From: DATENM01 sp045807725
GTDB lineage: Bacteria; Acidobacteriota; Blastocatellia; UBA7656
Assembly: GCA_045807725.1 (NCBI GenBank)
Contig: JBJMGV010000116.1
Location: 30,588 to 94,587 of the forward strand
Reading direction: 5' to 3'
Length of the DNA: 64,000 nt
Of the stretch, positions 19,093 to 27,791 are shown in pieces; position 1 is the first letter of the stretch; every line of letters begins with the position of its first letter. The notes beneath the pieces were generated by a model. It saw nothing but the letters and a program-made list of their open reading frames with translations, was not told where the DNA came from and searched no databases. Position numbers and translations under genes: made by a program.

Positions 19093-20387
19093 TCAGTCGG
19101 CTCCTGCGCCGCCGGCTCGCCTACGGGTTCGTGCATCATCAGGATGCAGACGGCGGCTAAGAGCGTCAGCACGCCGCTCAAGAGGCCGACAGCGGTGAAA
19201 CCGAGCTTATCATAAAGCGCACCGCTGGCAAGCGTCGCCGTCGCAATGCCGACCTGTGACGCCGTGTTGCGCACGGCGACCAGCGCGCCACGCGCGCGGC
19301 GCGGCACAAGCTCGGTAGCCAATGCTTGCAGCGGCCCTTGTCGAAACGCGAAGGCGAGGGCCGAGATCAAAAAGACCACGAACAACGTCACGCCCCATCC
19401 AAGGTAAGGGATCAGCACCAGCGTCGGCGCGAGCGCAAGCGTGGCAAGGATCGAGAGGCCGCGCTTGCCGAACTTGTCGGCCACCGGCCCGGCTACGAAT
19501 GCGCCGATGAGTAACGCGACGCCGACCAGCGCGAAGAAGCCATTGATGGCGGTCGGCGACAGCTTCAATCCTTGCTTGAGCCACGAGCCGAGATAAGAGA
19601 AGAAGCCGACGAAGCCGCCCGACACAAAAAACGCCGCGACGATGGCGGCAACGCGCGAACGGCCCTCGAAGGTGACGCGGATGTTGTCGAAGCGCCGCGC
19701 GATTCGCTTCGACAGGTTCATCTCGGCCATCGTGTGTTTGTCTTCGGGCAGCAAGGCCGCGACCAGCGTGAAGGAGACGAGAGAGACGAAGCCGAACAGG
19801 GCGAAGCTCAGCCGCCAACTCTTCCAGTTAGCGACCTGATTGGCCAGCGGCACGCCAAGCACGAGCGCGAAGAAATACCCGGCCTGCACTACGCTCATCG
19901 CCACGCCGCGCCGCTCGTATGGGAAGTAATCGGCGACGTAAGCAATCGAGCAGGTCGAAAATGTTCCCGCCGCGATGCCCGTAATCATTCGCACTGCCGC
20001 GAGCAGATAGAGGCTGTGAATCAACGCGGCGGACAACAGCGACAAGCCGAAGACCACAGCGGCGTAGAGCAGAAAGCGGCGGCGGCCATACTTATCTGAC
20101 AGCGGCCCGATCAGCAGCGCGGCGGCGGCGGCGGCCAGCGCGTAAGCCGGGTAGAGCAAGCGCCCGACTTCGCCGACGTTCGTGCCATAGCCGAAGTCTT
20201 CGGCGATGCGCGGCAGCAAAGGCGAGATCATCTGGTTGTCGCTGGTGCCGAGAAAGAAGATGAGCAGCAGCACGCTCATCACGACGCCGCCGCGCGGCAC
20301 GGCAGCGGTTTCGGTTGCCGCAATGTTGATGGCCTCTGGCGGGTGAGTTTTTGATGCAGTCACGTTTTCTTCTACGCTTCTCGGCAC
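19089..20387 (-). CDS. MFS transporter
   Basis: 432 residues with about 12 membrane helices and the family loop motif GPLSDKYGRRRFLL between helices 2 and 3; the pseudo-repeat GPVADKFGKRGLS appears in the second half. This is a major facilitator superfamily proton-coupled carrier in the inner membrane, resembling drug or metabolite exporters. The substrate cannot be read from sequence. The start is GTG 20387, with a second in-frame GTG 24 bp later preceded by AGAAGAA. It is the first gene of a two-gene unit with the downstream hydrolase, overlapping by 4 bp. Confidence 0.88.
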   Translation of the reverse strand: MPRSVEENVTASKTHPPEAINIAATETAAVPRGGVVMSVLLLIFFLGTSDNQMISPLLPRIAEDFGYGTNVGEVGRLLYPAYALAAAAAALLIGPLSDKYGRRRFLLYAAVVFGLSLLSAALIHSLYLLAAVRMITGIAAGTFSTCSIAYVADYFPYERRGVAMSVVQAGYFFALVLGVPLANQVANWKSWRLSFALFGFVSLVSFTLVAALLPEDKHTMAEMNLSKRIARRFDNIRVTFEGRSRVAAIVAAFFVSGGFVGFFSYLGSWLKQGLKLSPTAINGFFALVGVALLIGAFVAGPVADKFGKRGLSILATLALAPTLVLIPYLGWGVTLFVVFLISALAFAFRQGPLQALATELVPRRARGALVAVRNTASQVGIATATLASGALYDKLGFTAVGLLSGVLTLLAAVCILMMHEPVGEPAAQEPTE

Positions 20388-20506
20388 AAGCGGTTTCGCG
20401 GAGTTGCAAAAGAGTTGTAAAAGCTTCGGCTCAAGACCACAGCGGTAAGCTTCGATGCTAGAAGACCGGCGGCGCGCGTGTCAATGAAGCAAAGCGGAGA
20501 AGTGTG

Positions 20507-20599
20507 CAACCACAGATGAACACAGATGAACACAGATGGAAGAGAGACGATTAACGCTTCCCTTTTATCTGTGTTCATCTGTGTTCATCTGTGGTTGCT
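20507..20599. repeat. Perfect 32-bp inverted repeat of 10-bp units
   Basis: The divergent gap 20388-20704 contains no gene except this element. Arm 20507-20538 (units of ACACAGATGA after GCAACC) is a perfect inverted copy of 20568-20599, with a 29-base loop. Unlike the heptad elements, the unit length here is 10 bp. It sits between the divergent MFS and MBL genes and could form a long hairpin. Confidence 0.9.
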
Positions 20600-20704
20600 T
20601 GTCCTCTCTGGAATCAACCGCGTGATGATTGTGCGACAAGCGCGGTCGGCGTGATAGAATCACCGCATCACGCAATCATTCAGCGCGGTGGCAACGAGGC
20701 GGCA

Positions 20705-21463
20705 ATGAAGCTGACCATACTCGGTTCAGGGACAGTCGTGCCGGACGGCGCGCGCAACTCGGCGGGTTATTTCATTGAAGCCGGCGATGTGCGCTTGATG
20801 ATGGATTGCGGCGCGGGCACGGTGCACGCGCTGGCGCGAATGGGCTGCGACTGGGAGCGCTTGACGCACCTCTACATCAGCCACTTTCACGTCGATCACG
20901 TCGGCGAACTGGCGTCGCTCTTCTTCGCCTTCAAGCACGCGATGCGCGGCGAGCGCAATGAACCGCTGACGATTATTGGCCCGCGCGGACTCGACCGCGT
21001 AATGGATGGATTGCGACACGCATTCGGCGAGAGATTATTCGAGCCGAAGTTTCCCGTCACGCTTAATCAGCTTGAGCCGGGCGAGCAGGTCGAGCTATCA
21101 AAGACGATCTCACTCGCTGTGACCAAGACGCCGCACACCAACGAGAGCCTCGCCGTGCGCGTGGCGAGCGGCGCGCGCGCAATCTGCTACACGGGCGACA
21201 CGGATTACAGCGAAGCGGTGGCGCGCTTTTTCAATAAGCCCAGTGTGATGATTGCGGAATGCTCGTTCCGCGAGCGGCGCGAAGGCGTGCCGCACCTGTC
21301 GATCAGCGACGTTGCGCGCCTGGCCGCGATGGCCGAAGCCGAGACGTTGATCGTCACGCACTTTTACTTTGAGGTTGATGAAGACGCGCTCAGGCGCGAG
21401 CTGCGACGCGACTACGCCGGCAACATTCTCATTGGCAGGGATGGTCTTCAACTCGAAGTCTAG
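20705..21463 (+). CDS. MBL-fold metallo-hydrolase, RNase Z-like
   Basis: 252 residues. The metal-binding signature SHFHVDH fits the HxHxDH of metallo-beta-lactamase-fold enzymes. Later metal ligands are probably His in TKTPHTNES, Asp in CYTGDTDYSE and His in LIVTHFYF. The size and the GSGTVVPDGARNSAGYFIE opening resemble the RNase Z/arylsulfatase-like group; tRNA 3-prime processing is possible, but the flexible arm of true RNase Z is not obvious. The start at 20705 follows GAGG and gives the normal MKLTILGSG opening; an in-frame start 114 bp upstream gives an unrelated leader. Confidence 0.88.
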   Translation: MKLTILGSGTVVPDGARNSAGYFIEAGDVRLMMDCGAGTVHALARMGCDWERLTHLYISHFHVDHVGELASLFFAFKHAMRGERNEPLTIIGPRGLDRVMDGLRHAFGERLFEPKFPVTLNQLEPGEQVELSKTISLAVTKTPHTNESLAVRVASGARAICYTGDTDYSEAVARFFNKPSVMIAECSFRERREGVPHLSISDVARLAAMAEAETLIVTHFYFEVDEDALRRELRRDYAGNILIGRDGLQLEV

Positions 21464-21507
21464 CGGCGCGAATCGGCGGTTGAATTCGGCGCGAAAGGAT
21501 TGAATGA

Positions 21508-22965
21508 ATGATCAAACGCAACTCCTCACAACGACTCATCACGGCGCTGCTGCTCGTCTTGTCGTTAGCCGTCACGCTGCCGGCGCAATCGAATCAATCG
21601 ACTCAATCATCACAAAGCGCCGCGCCTTCAGTTCAGCCGCGCCGCGACGCTTATGTCGTGATGATCTCGATTGACGGCTTGATCCCGGAATACTACACCG
21701 CGCCCGCGCCGCTCGGTTTGAACGTGCCGACGCTGAGCCGGATGAAGCTCAACGGGGCGTACGCCGAAGGCGTCGAAGGCGTCTACCCAACCGTAACCTA
21801 CCCGTCGCACACGACGCTGATTACAGGCGTGCGCCCGGCGCTGCACGGCATCATTCAAAACCGCATCTTTGAAGCGCCAAACGGGCCGCAGACGAAAGAG
21901 TGGTACTGGTTCTCGAAAGACCTCAAGATTGAAACGCTCTGGTCAATGGCCAGGCGCGCGGGGCTGACAACCGGCAATGTCGGCTGGCCGGTGACAGCGG
22001 GCGCGGAGATTGATTACAGCGTGCCCGAAATCGCCGACCCCACAGAGAAGATACAGACCGGCAAGCGCACCTTGCAGTACTCGACGACGGGCTTGATCGA
22101 GAAGGCGACCGCCGCGCGTCCGAGTGACGATAAGACGACCGACGGGCGGCGCACGACATATGCCGAATACATCCTTGAAACCTACAAGCCGAACCTGATG
22201 CTGGTTCACTTGATTGATCTCGACGGCGCGCATCACACCTACGGGCCGCGCTCGCCCGAAGCGTTGAAGACCGCCGAGCGTATGGACGCTTACGTGGGGC
22301 GCATCATCGAAGCGACGCGCAAGTCCGGCACGTTCGACAAGACCACGTTCTTTCTGGTTTCGGATCACGGCTTCGCGCCGGTCACAAAAAAGTTCGAGCC
22401 GAACGTGACGCTTGCGAAAGCCAAGCTCATCACGTTTGACGCGAGCGGCAAAGCGACCGACTGGCAAGCGGCGGCGTGGCCGGCGGGCGGCTCCTGCGCG
22501 ATTGTGTTGAAAGACCCGAACGATAAAGCCGTCGCCAAACGAGTGACGACCTTGTTCACTGAGATGGCGCAGCGCAGCGATTCGCCCATCAGCCGCGTGT
22601 TGAATCAAGACGAGATCAAGAAACTCGGCGCGATACCGACGGCTTACCTGATGCTCGATGCTGCGCCGGACTTCGCGTTTGGCGAAGAGTTGACCGGCCC
22701 GGAGATTCACGAGGCGAAGAACTATCACGGCACGCACGGCCAGTTGCCATCGCGCGCCGAGATGCGTTCGTCGTTGATCGTCTATGGCGCGGGCGCGCGG
22801 TTGGGCGCAAAGATGGTGCTGGCGCGAATGATCGACATTGGTCCGACGGCGGCGGCCATCTTCGGCCTTCGATTCGAGAACGCCGAAGGGCTGCCGATGG
22901 CTGAACTCATCAAGCCCGACTTGATTCCGCCCGCACCGCCAAAAAACAAAAAGAAGCAGCAGTAG
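21508..22965 (+). CDS. Exported NPP-type phosphodiesterase/alkaline phosphatase superfamily
   Basis: 485 residues with a signal peptide (about 1-28, cleaved after LPAQS or nearby). The mature domain is a nucleotide pyrophosphatase/phosphodiesterase: the first metal Asp in MISIDGL, the nucleophile Thr in YPTVTYPSHTTLITG, then VHLIDLDGAHHTYGP, VSDHGF and the late HGTHGQ. These enzymes cleave phosphodiester or pyrophosphate bonds of nucleotides or lipids in the periplasm. The C-terminal lysine-rich tail is short. AAAGGA precedes the start. pyrE starts 13 bp after its stop, so the two are probably cotranscribed. Confidence 0.9.
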   Translation: MIKRNSSQRLITALLLVLSLAVTLPAQSNQSTQSSQSAAPSVQPRRDAYVVMISIDGLIPEYYTAPAPLGLNVPTLSRMKLNGAYAEGVEGVYPTVTYPSHTTLITGVRPALHGIIQNRIFEAPNGPQTKEWYWFSKDLKIETLWSMARRAGLTTGNVGWPVTAGAEIDYSVPEIADPTEKIQTGKRTLQYSTTGLIEKATAARPSDDKTTDGRRTTYAEYILETYKPNLMLVHLIDLDGAHHTYGPRSPEALKTAERMDAYVGRIIEATRKSGTFDKTTFFLVSDHGFAPVTKKFEPNVTLAKAKLITFDASGKATDWQAAAWPAGGSCAIVLKDPNDKAVAKRVTTLFTEMAQRSDSPISRVLNQDEIKKLGAIPTAYLMLDAAPDFAFGEELTGPEIHEAKNYHGTHGQLPSRAEMRSSLIVYGAGARLGAKMVLARMIDIGPTAAAIFGLRFENAEGLPMAELIKPDLIPPAPPKNKKKQQ

Positions 22966-22978
22966 GCAGGATTAAGCG

Positions 22979-23578
22979 ATGGAATCGACACCAAGAGATA
23001 TCAAAGAAACCGAGCAGCAGACGCTGGCGATGTTCCAGCAGACCGGCGCGCTGCTTGAAGGACATTTTCAACTGACATCGGGAATGCACAGCCCGCGCTA
23101 CCTGCAATGCGCGCTGGTCTTGCAATACCCGGAGCGCGCCGCTTGGATAGGCGAACAATTGGCCGCGCACTTTCGCAATGATCCAATCAGCGCGGTGGTC
23201 GCGCCGGCCATCGGCGGCATCATCGTCGCTCACGAAGCGGCGCGGGCTTTAGGCGTTCGCGCGCTCTTTACCGAGCGCGAAAATGGCGTGATGACGCTGA
23301 GACGCGGCTTTCATCTCGACCAGGGCGAGCGCGTCCTTGTCGTCGAAGACGTAGTCACGACCGGCGGCTCGACGCGCGAAACGATTGACGCGGTGACGCG
23401 CGCAGGCGGCGTTGTGGTCGGCGCAGGCTCGGTCGTTGATCGCTCCGGCGGCGCGGTAGACATCGGCGTGCGTCGCGTCGCGCTGCTGACGCTCGACGTG
23501 CCGGCCTATGACCCGGCGGCTTGCCCGCTCTGCCGCGAAGGCACGCCGGCGATTAAACCAGGAAGCAGGAAGCCGTAG
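22979..23578 (+). CDS. pyrE: Orotate phosphoribosyltransferase
   Basis: 199 residues. It converts orotate and PRPP to orotidine monophosphate in pyrimidine synthesis. The PRPP-binding signature VLVVEDVVTTGGSTRE is intact, as are FQLTSGMHSPRYL near the N terminus and the catalytic loop RENGVMTLRRGF. A cysteine pair near the C terminus (CPLC) is seen in many bacterial PyrE proteins of this type. The final codons (GSRKP and TAG) are written by 7-bp units of the repeat element that starts at 23560, so the C terminus has probably been changed by the repeat. Confidence 0.95.
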   Translation: MESTPRDIKETEQQTLAMFQQTGALLEGHFQLTSGMHSPRYLQCALVLQYPERAAWIGEQLAAHFRNDPISAVVAPAIGGIIVAHEAARALGVRALFTERENGVMTLRRGFHLDQGERVLVVEDVVTTGGSTRETIDAVTRAGGVVVGAGSVVDRSGGAVDIGVRRVALLTLDVPAYDPAACPLCREGTPAIKPGSRKP

Positions 23579-23843
23579 GCAGTGGTCAGTGGTCAGTGGC
23601 CAGGGGCCGGTGGGCAGGGGCCGGTGGCCGGTGGCCAGTTGATAGTTGATAGTTTCCCAAGCTCCGTTAGGAGCGCAATGTTTATAGTTACTGATTCGAT
23701 AGAAGAAGCAAGCTCCGTCAGGAGCGTGATGTCAACATTGCGCCCCTACGGGGCTTCGTCCTTTCTATCAGCCCTTACTATAAACAGGTCGTCCCTACGG
23801 GACTACTAACTGACCACTGGCGACTCATTACTGGCCACTGACC
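23560..23843. repeat. Composite element: heptad arms enclosing palindromic 30-bp repeats
   Basis: Fourteen consecutive 7-bp units (AGGAAGC, AGTGGTC, AGTGGCC, AGGGGCC, GGTGGCC, AGTTGAT and variants) run from 23560, inside pyrE, to 23657. A 30-bp repeat then starts exactly at 23658 (CAAGCTCC, GTTA, GGAGC, ending ATGTTTATAG). After a 21-bp spacer a variant copy starts at 23709, followed by the palindrome GCCCCTACGGGGC. A reversed half (CTATAAAC ...) follows, then five inverted heptads (ACTGACC, ACTGGCG, ACTCATT, ACTGGCC, ACTGACC; 23809-23843) end exactly at the truA start codon. Confidence 0.88.
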
Positions 23844-24578
23844 ATGCGGAACTACAAGCTGACAATCGCCTACGACGGGACGAACTATCACGGCTGGCAA
23901 ATGCAGGCCAACGGGCGGACAATTCAAGGCGAGATAACGCGCGCGCTGTCGCTGCTAGATCACCGGCCCGTCACGTTGCATGGCGCAGGCAGAACGGATG
24001 CTGGCGTTCACGCCGAAGCGCAGGTGGCGAATGTCTTTCTTGAGCGCGAGTTCACGCCCGACATATGGCGTGAAGCCATTAACGGCAATCTCGACCGCGA
24101 CCTGCGCGTGATGCAGGTCGAGTTAGCTGATGACGCGTTCGAGGCGCGGTTTTCGGCAAAGAGTAAAACCTACCGCTATGACATCTGCGCCACGCCGGTG
24201 CTCAGTCCTTTCGATATTCGTTATGTCTATCATTATCGCGGCCAGCTTGATGTGAACGGGATGCAGCGGGCGGCGGCACTGCTGGTCGGCAGGCATGACT
24301 TCAGCGCCTTCACCATCGCCGCGCTCGACATTGAAGACCGCGTGCGTCATCTGACACAACTCGACGTTGAAGCGCGCGGCGAGCGTATACGCATCACGGC
24401 GTCGGCTAAAGGCTTTCTGCGTTATATGGTCAGGACGATTGCGGGGACGTTGATCGATGTCGGGCGCGGGCGGCGCAGCGTAATAAGCGTTACTGAAGCG
24501 TTGAGGAGTCGTGACCGTAATCAGGCCGGCGCAACCGCTCCGGCGCATGGCTTGACTCTGGTGCGAGTTGACTATTAA
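23844..24578 (+). CDS. truA: tRNA pseudouridine synthase A
   Basis: 244 residues, normal length. It isomerises uridines 38-40 in the tRNA anticodon arm. The catalytic Asp lies in GAGRTDAGVHA, and YDGTNYHGWQ and KSKTYRYDI are further family motifs. The start codon directly follows the last heptad of the repeat element (ACTGACC then ATG), so there is no ordinary ribosome site; translation may depend on weak pairing or on coupling. It lies between pyrE and uppS on the same strand. Confidence 0.95.
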   Translation: MRNYKLTIAYDGTNYHGWQMQANGRTIQGEITRALSLLDHRPVTLHGAGRTDAGVHAEAQVANVFLEREFTPDIWREAINGNLDRDLRVMQVELADDAFEARFSAKSKTYRYDICATPVLSPFDIRYVYHYRGQLDVNGMQRAAALLVGRHDFSAFTIAALDIEDRVRHLTQLDVEARGERIRITASAKGFLRYMVRTIAGTLIDVGRGRRSVISVTEALRSRDRNQAGATAPAHGLTLVRVDY

Positions 24579-24581
24579 AGT

Positions 24582-24636
24582 GACGTTGGCCGTGACAAGT
24601 GACGAGCATCCCCTCCTTGTCGCTGTCACCCTGGTT
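24582..24636. repeat. Short inverted repeat of GTGACAA-type units
   Basis: GTGACAAGTGACGAG (about 24592-24606) is imperfectly mirrored by CCTTGTCGCTGTCAC (about 24615-24629) with a short loop. It follows the truA stop codon by a few bases and has roughly 7-bp periodicity, like a reduced version of the heptad elements. GTGACAAGTGACGG also spans the stop codon at the 3-prime end of the ABC ATPase gene at 32286. Confidence 0.5.
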
Positions 24637-24651
24637 AATCGAAGATGACTG

Positions 24652-25476
24652 ATGATTAATACCCTTCTTAAGAGCTTTGAGACCCTCATTGAAAGCGGCT
24701 CACGCGACGAATTTCTGCTCCGCCAGATTCAACCCGATCATCTTCCGAGACACATCGCTATCATTATGGACGGCAATGGCCGCTGGGCCGGGCGGCGCAA
24801 CCAGCCGCGCGTTGCCGGTCATCGCGCCGGCGCTGAGGCCGTGCGCGTCACGGTCGAAACCAGCGCCCGGCTCGGCGTCGGCTACCTGACGCTTTACGCG
24901 TTTTCGACCGAGAACTGGAAACGCCCGCGCCTCGAAGTCGAAGCGTTGATGGGGCTGCTGCGCGAGTTCTTGCGCAAAGAGATTCGCAGCCTCAAGCAAA
25001 ACAACATACGCTTTCAAACCATCGGCGACGAAGCGGCGCTCGAATCTGCCGTGCGCCGCGAAATCGCGCACGCGCGGCGCGAAACCGAAGCCAACACCGG
25101 CACGGTATTGACGGTCGCGCTCAATTACAGCGGGCGCGCGGAGCTGACACGGGCCTGCCGCTCGCTCGCCCTGGAGTATCAAACGAGCGGGCGCGATACT
25201 GCCGAGATCAGCGAGAGCGACATCGCCCGGCATCTCTACACCGCGAGCTTGCCCGATCCTGATTTATTGATTCGCACGAGCGGCGAATTGCGCGTCTCGA
25301 ACTTTCTGCTGTGGCAGATCGCCTATAGCGAGATATACGTCACCGATAGGCTGTGGCCCGACTTCTGCCGCGCCAGCCTCTTTGAAGCGATTATCGAATA
25401 CCAGAAACGCGACCGCCGCTATGGCGGCGTCAACGCGGCGAGCCAGTCGCCGCTGCGCGCCGTCAATATGAAATAA
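24652..25476 (+). CDS. uppS: Isoprenyl transferase (undecaprenyl diphosphate synthase)
   Basis: 274 residues. It condenses isopentenyl diphosphate onto farnesyl diphosphate in cis to make the C55 carrier lipid for cell-wall synthesis. The catalytic Asp and P-loop lie in IIMDGNGRWA; AFSTENWKRP, and the C-terminal RTSGELRVSNFLLWQ and YSEIYVTDRLWPDF, are family signatures. The classical order with cdsA downstream is present, linking carrier-lipid and phospholipid synthesis. The gene ends with TAA, directly followed by a GTGATGA-type heptad element. Confidence 0.95.
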   Translation: MINTLLKSFETLIESGSRDEFLLRQIQPDHLPRHIAIIMDGNGRWAGRRNQPRVAGHRAGAEAVRVTVETSARLGVGYLTLYAFSTENWKRPRLEVEALMGLLREFLRKEIRSLKQNNIRFQTIGDEAALESAVRREIAHARRETEANTGTVLTVALNYSGRAELTRACRSLALEYQTSGRDTAEISESDIARHLYTASLPDPDLLIRTSGELRVSNFLLWQIAYSEIYVTDRLWPDFCRASLFEAIIEYQKRDRRYGGVNAASQSPLRAVNMK

Positions 25477-25559
25477 GTAATGAGTGATAGGTGATGAGTG
25501 ATGAGTGGCCGAAACGTCGCCCACTGCTCATCGCTCATCACTCATCACCCATCACTTCC
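25477..25559. repeat. Heptad inverted-arm element (GTGATGA type)
   Basis: Left arm units after the uppS stop: GTAATGA, GTGATAG, GTGATGA, GTGATGA. The right arm, as reverse complement, reads GTGATGG, GTGATGA, GTGATGA, GCGATGA. The loop is about 20 bases. The element fills the whole uppS-cdsA gap up to the cdsA start codon. Confidence 0.85.
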
Positions 25560-25560
25560 T

Positions 25561-26391
25561 ATGAAAAGAATTCTGACCGCGCTCGTGGCGCTGCCCCTTC
25601 TGCTTTACACCGTCTGGAGCCATATCCCTTACTTCTTCGTCGGCCTCGCCGCGATAGCCGCGCTGCTGGCGCTCGGCGAGTTTTATAAGCTGGCGGCCAA
25701 CGTCGGCAGCCGCGCACACATCGTTCCCGGTTATGGCGCGGGCTTGCTGGTGCTGGCCTGCTTTGTCGCCGATATGCCGGCGGGCATCGTCGCGGTGATG
25801 GCGGCGCTGGTCATCGTTTCGCTCGGCGTCGAGCTGGCGACGCAGAAAGAGTTGGAACGCGCGCTCACTGCTACGGCGGCGACGCTGATGGGCGTGATCT
25901 ATGTTGTCTTGCTCGCCGGCTATCTCGTCGGCGTGCGGATGATCCCCGACACCTTCACGGCGGTGACAGTGCCGCACCTTTCGGCGAAGCTGTTGACCAT
26001 GTTTTTTGCGATGGTGATGCTCACCGACACCGGCGCGTATTACACGGGCCGCTCGCTCGGTCGCCACAAGCTCGCGCCGCGCATCAGCCCCGGCAAGACC
26101 ATCGAAGGCGCAGTCGGCGGATTCATCGCGGCGATGCTGACCGGGCCGCTCTGCCATTACACGTTCTTCCCGGAGATTCCTCTTGTCCAGGCGATGGCGC
26201 TGGGCGCTGGCATCGGTATAATCGGACAGGTCGGCGACCTCGCTGAGTCCATGTTGAAGCGCGGCGCAAAGGTGAAGGATTCGAGTCACCTGCTGCCCGG
26301 TCACGGCGGCATGCTCGACCGCGTCGATAGCATTCTTTTCTGCGCGCCGCTGCTTTATTATTACGCGCGCGTGTTCCTGCCGACGTGGTGA
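25561..26391 (+). CDS. cdsA: Phosphatidate cytidylyltransferase
   Basis: 276 residues, polytopic (about eight helices). It makes CDP-diacylglycerol from phosphatidic acid and CTP. The C-terminal signature is complete: SMLKRGAKVKDSSHLLPGHG followed by GMLDRVDS. SPGKTIEGAVGG upstream is also typical. The start at 25561 gives a normal MKRILTALVALPLLLY opening; an upstream in-frame start falls within the repeat element. CdsA supplies the substrate of PgsA, encoded at 46665 on the other strand. The end overlaps the next gene. Confidence 0.95.
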   Translation: MKRILTALVALPLLLYTVWSHIPYFFVGLAAIAALLALGEFYKLAANVGSRAHIVPGYGAGLLVLACFVADMPAGIVAVMAALVIVSLGVELATQKELERALTATAATLMGVIYVVLLAGYLVGVRMIPDTFTAVTVPHLSAKLLTMFFAMVMLTDTGAYYTGRSLGRHKLAPRISPGKTIEGAVGGFIAAMLTGPLCHYTFFPEIPLVQAMALGAGIGIIGQVGDLAESMLKRGAKVKDSSHLLPGHGGMLDRVDSILFCAPLLYYYARVFLPTW

Positions 26392-27791
26392 GCGCCACGA
26401 TAGCTGAATCGCTTATGTCCCGCCACATCAAAGAGCCGAACAAGCGAGCACGCCGCGCCGGTGTGGCGTTAGCTATCGTCGCGGTGTTAGCGAGCGGTGT
26501 CTACTTCGCCCGGCAAAGCGGCACGAATCCGCAGAAGTACGAAAACGACTTCAACGTCTTCTACTTTGCGGCAAGCGAAGTGCTCGACGGGCGCGACCCA
26601 TATCAAGAAGTGCTGCACGCCTGGACGCCTTACCTTTACCCGCCGGTGCTCGCCGAACTGATGATGCCGATGGCGTTGCTGTCGCTGCCGGCGGCGGCTT
26701 ACCTCTGGTTCCTTATCAATCTGGCGGCGGCGGTCGCGGCGGCGCGAATGGCTGCCGCGCTCAGTGACATTGAGCAGGTTGATGGCAGCACACCGTCACG
26801 CGCCTCCAGGCCGCGATTCAGGGCGAATGAAACGAATCGTTTTGTAACCTGGATAACGGAACGGGTAAATCATCGCTCGTTGATCGCGTGGCTGGTCGGG
26901 ATCATTTTATTGCGGTTCATTCTCGACAACTTTAAGCTTGGTCAGGTCAATCTCATCATCGCTATGCTCGCCGTCGCGCACGTCTATTGTTACGCGACGA
27001 ATCGGCGGCGTTGGGCGGCGGCGGCTATCGCGCTTGCCATAGCGATCAAGCTGACGCCGGCGTTGCTGCTGGTGTATCACCTGGCCCGGCGGCGGTGGCT
27101 TTATGCGACCGCCTGCGGATTGTGCGCGGGCGCATTGATTGCAGTGAGCTTCTTGCCCTTTGGCGCTCGCGCGTCAGAAACCTTCGGCGTCTTTTTCAAC
27201 CGCACGGTGCGCAATCAGCAAGGCTTCGATCTCGCCTATGGCGGCAATCAATCGTTGCGCGGCTTCGTCGCCCGCCTGACCACCGATAGCACGACGATAG
27301 AACACCCGCAGGTGAGCGAGACGCCGACCGACGGCTCTGTGCGCGAGCCGTCGAGCCGGTTGACGCTCGCGCTTGCTGCGATCCTGCTTGCGGTGGCCGT
27401 AGGCGCGGCGGTGCTGGCGCGCACCGATATGGCTGCTGCCGCGCCATTCTTCGCCCTGATGGTGATGCTGTCGCCGCTCAGTTGGAAAGCGCACTTCGTC
27501 ATCCTTATCCTGCCCGTCGCTTTCATCGCGGGCCGCGCGCTCTATGAATCATCTCAGGGTCGCAAACGTCTGCTCGTGGCCGTGCTGATCGTTCTATTCG
27601 TGTTATCGAACCTGACCAGCCGCAATCTCTTCGGCGATGGCTTTGCGGCGTGGTGTGATGTGCGCTCGCTGGTGCTGGCCGCCGCCTTCGTCGCCTACGT
27701 GACGGCTGTATGGCAAGGCGCGTGGCAGTTTGTTAATCTCAAGCGTAGCGGCCAATCGGAGATGACTTATGACCACCAAAGCGCGCAATGA
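26385..27791 (+). CDS. GT87 family membrane glycosyltransferase
   Basis: 468 residues, with about ten membrane helices. The early loop NDFNVFYFAASEVLDGRDPY, followed by YPPVLAELMMP, matches the GT87 (DUF2029) group of polyprenol-phosphate-mannose-dependent transferases acting outside the inner membrane. An acidic residue in the NDF loop is the likely catalytic base. Possible starts are GTG 26385 or 26388 (the latter gives a GTGA overlap with the cdsA stop) and ATG 26415. Overlap at both ends, with cdsA and with the mutase gene, suggests one transcript from uppS to the mutase. The acceptor is unknown. Confidence 0.83.
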   Translation: MVSATIAESLMSRHIKEPNKRARRAGVALAIVAVLASGVYFARQSGTNPQKYENDFNVFYFAASEVLDGRDPYQEVLHAWTPYLYPPVLAELMMPMALLSLPAAAYLWFLINLAAAVAAARMAAALSDIEQVDGSTPSRASRPRFRANETNRFVTWITERVNHRSLIAWLVGIILLRFILDNFKLGQVNLIIAMLAVAHVYCYATNRRRWAAAAIALAIAIKLTPALLLVYHLARRRWLYATACGLCAGALIAVSFLPFGARASETFGVFFNRTVRNQQGFDLAYGGNQSLRGFVARLTTDSTTIEHPQVSETPTDGSVREPSSRLTLALAAILLAVAVGAAVLARTDMAAAAPFFALMVMLSPLSWKAHFVILILPVAFIAGRALYESSQGRKRLLVAVLIVLFVLSNLTSRNLFGDGFAAWCDVRSLVLAAAFVAYVTAVWQGAWQFVNLKRSGQSEMTYDHQSAQ

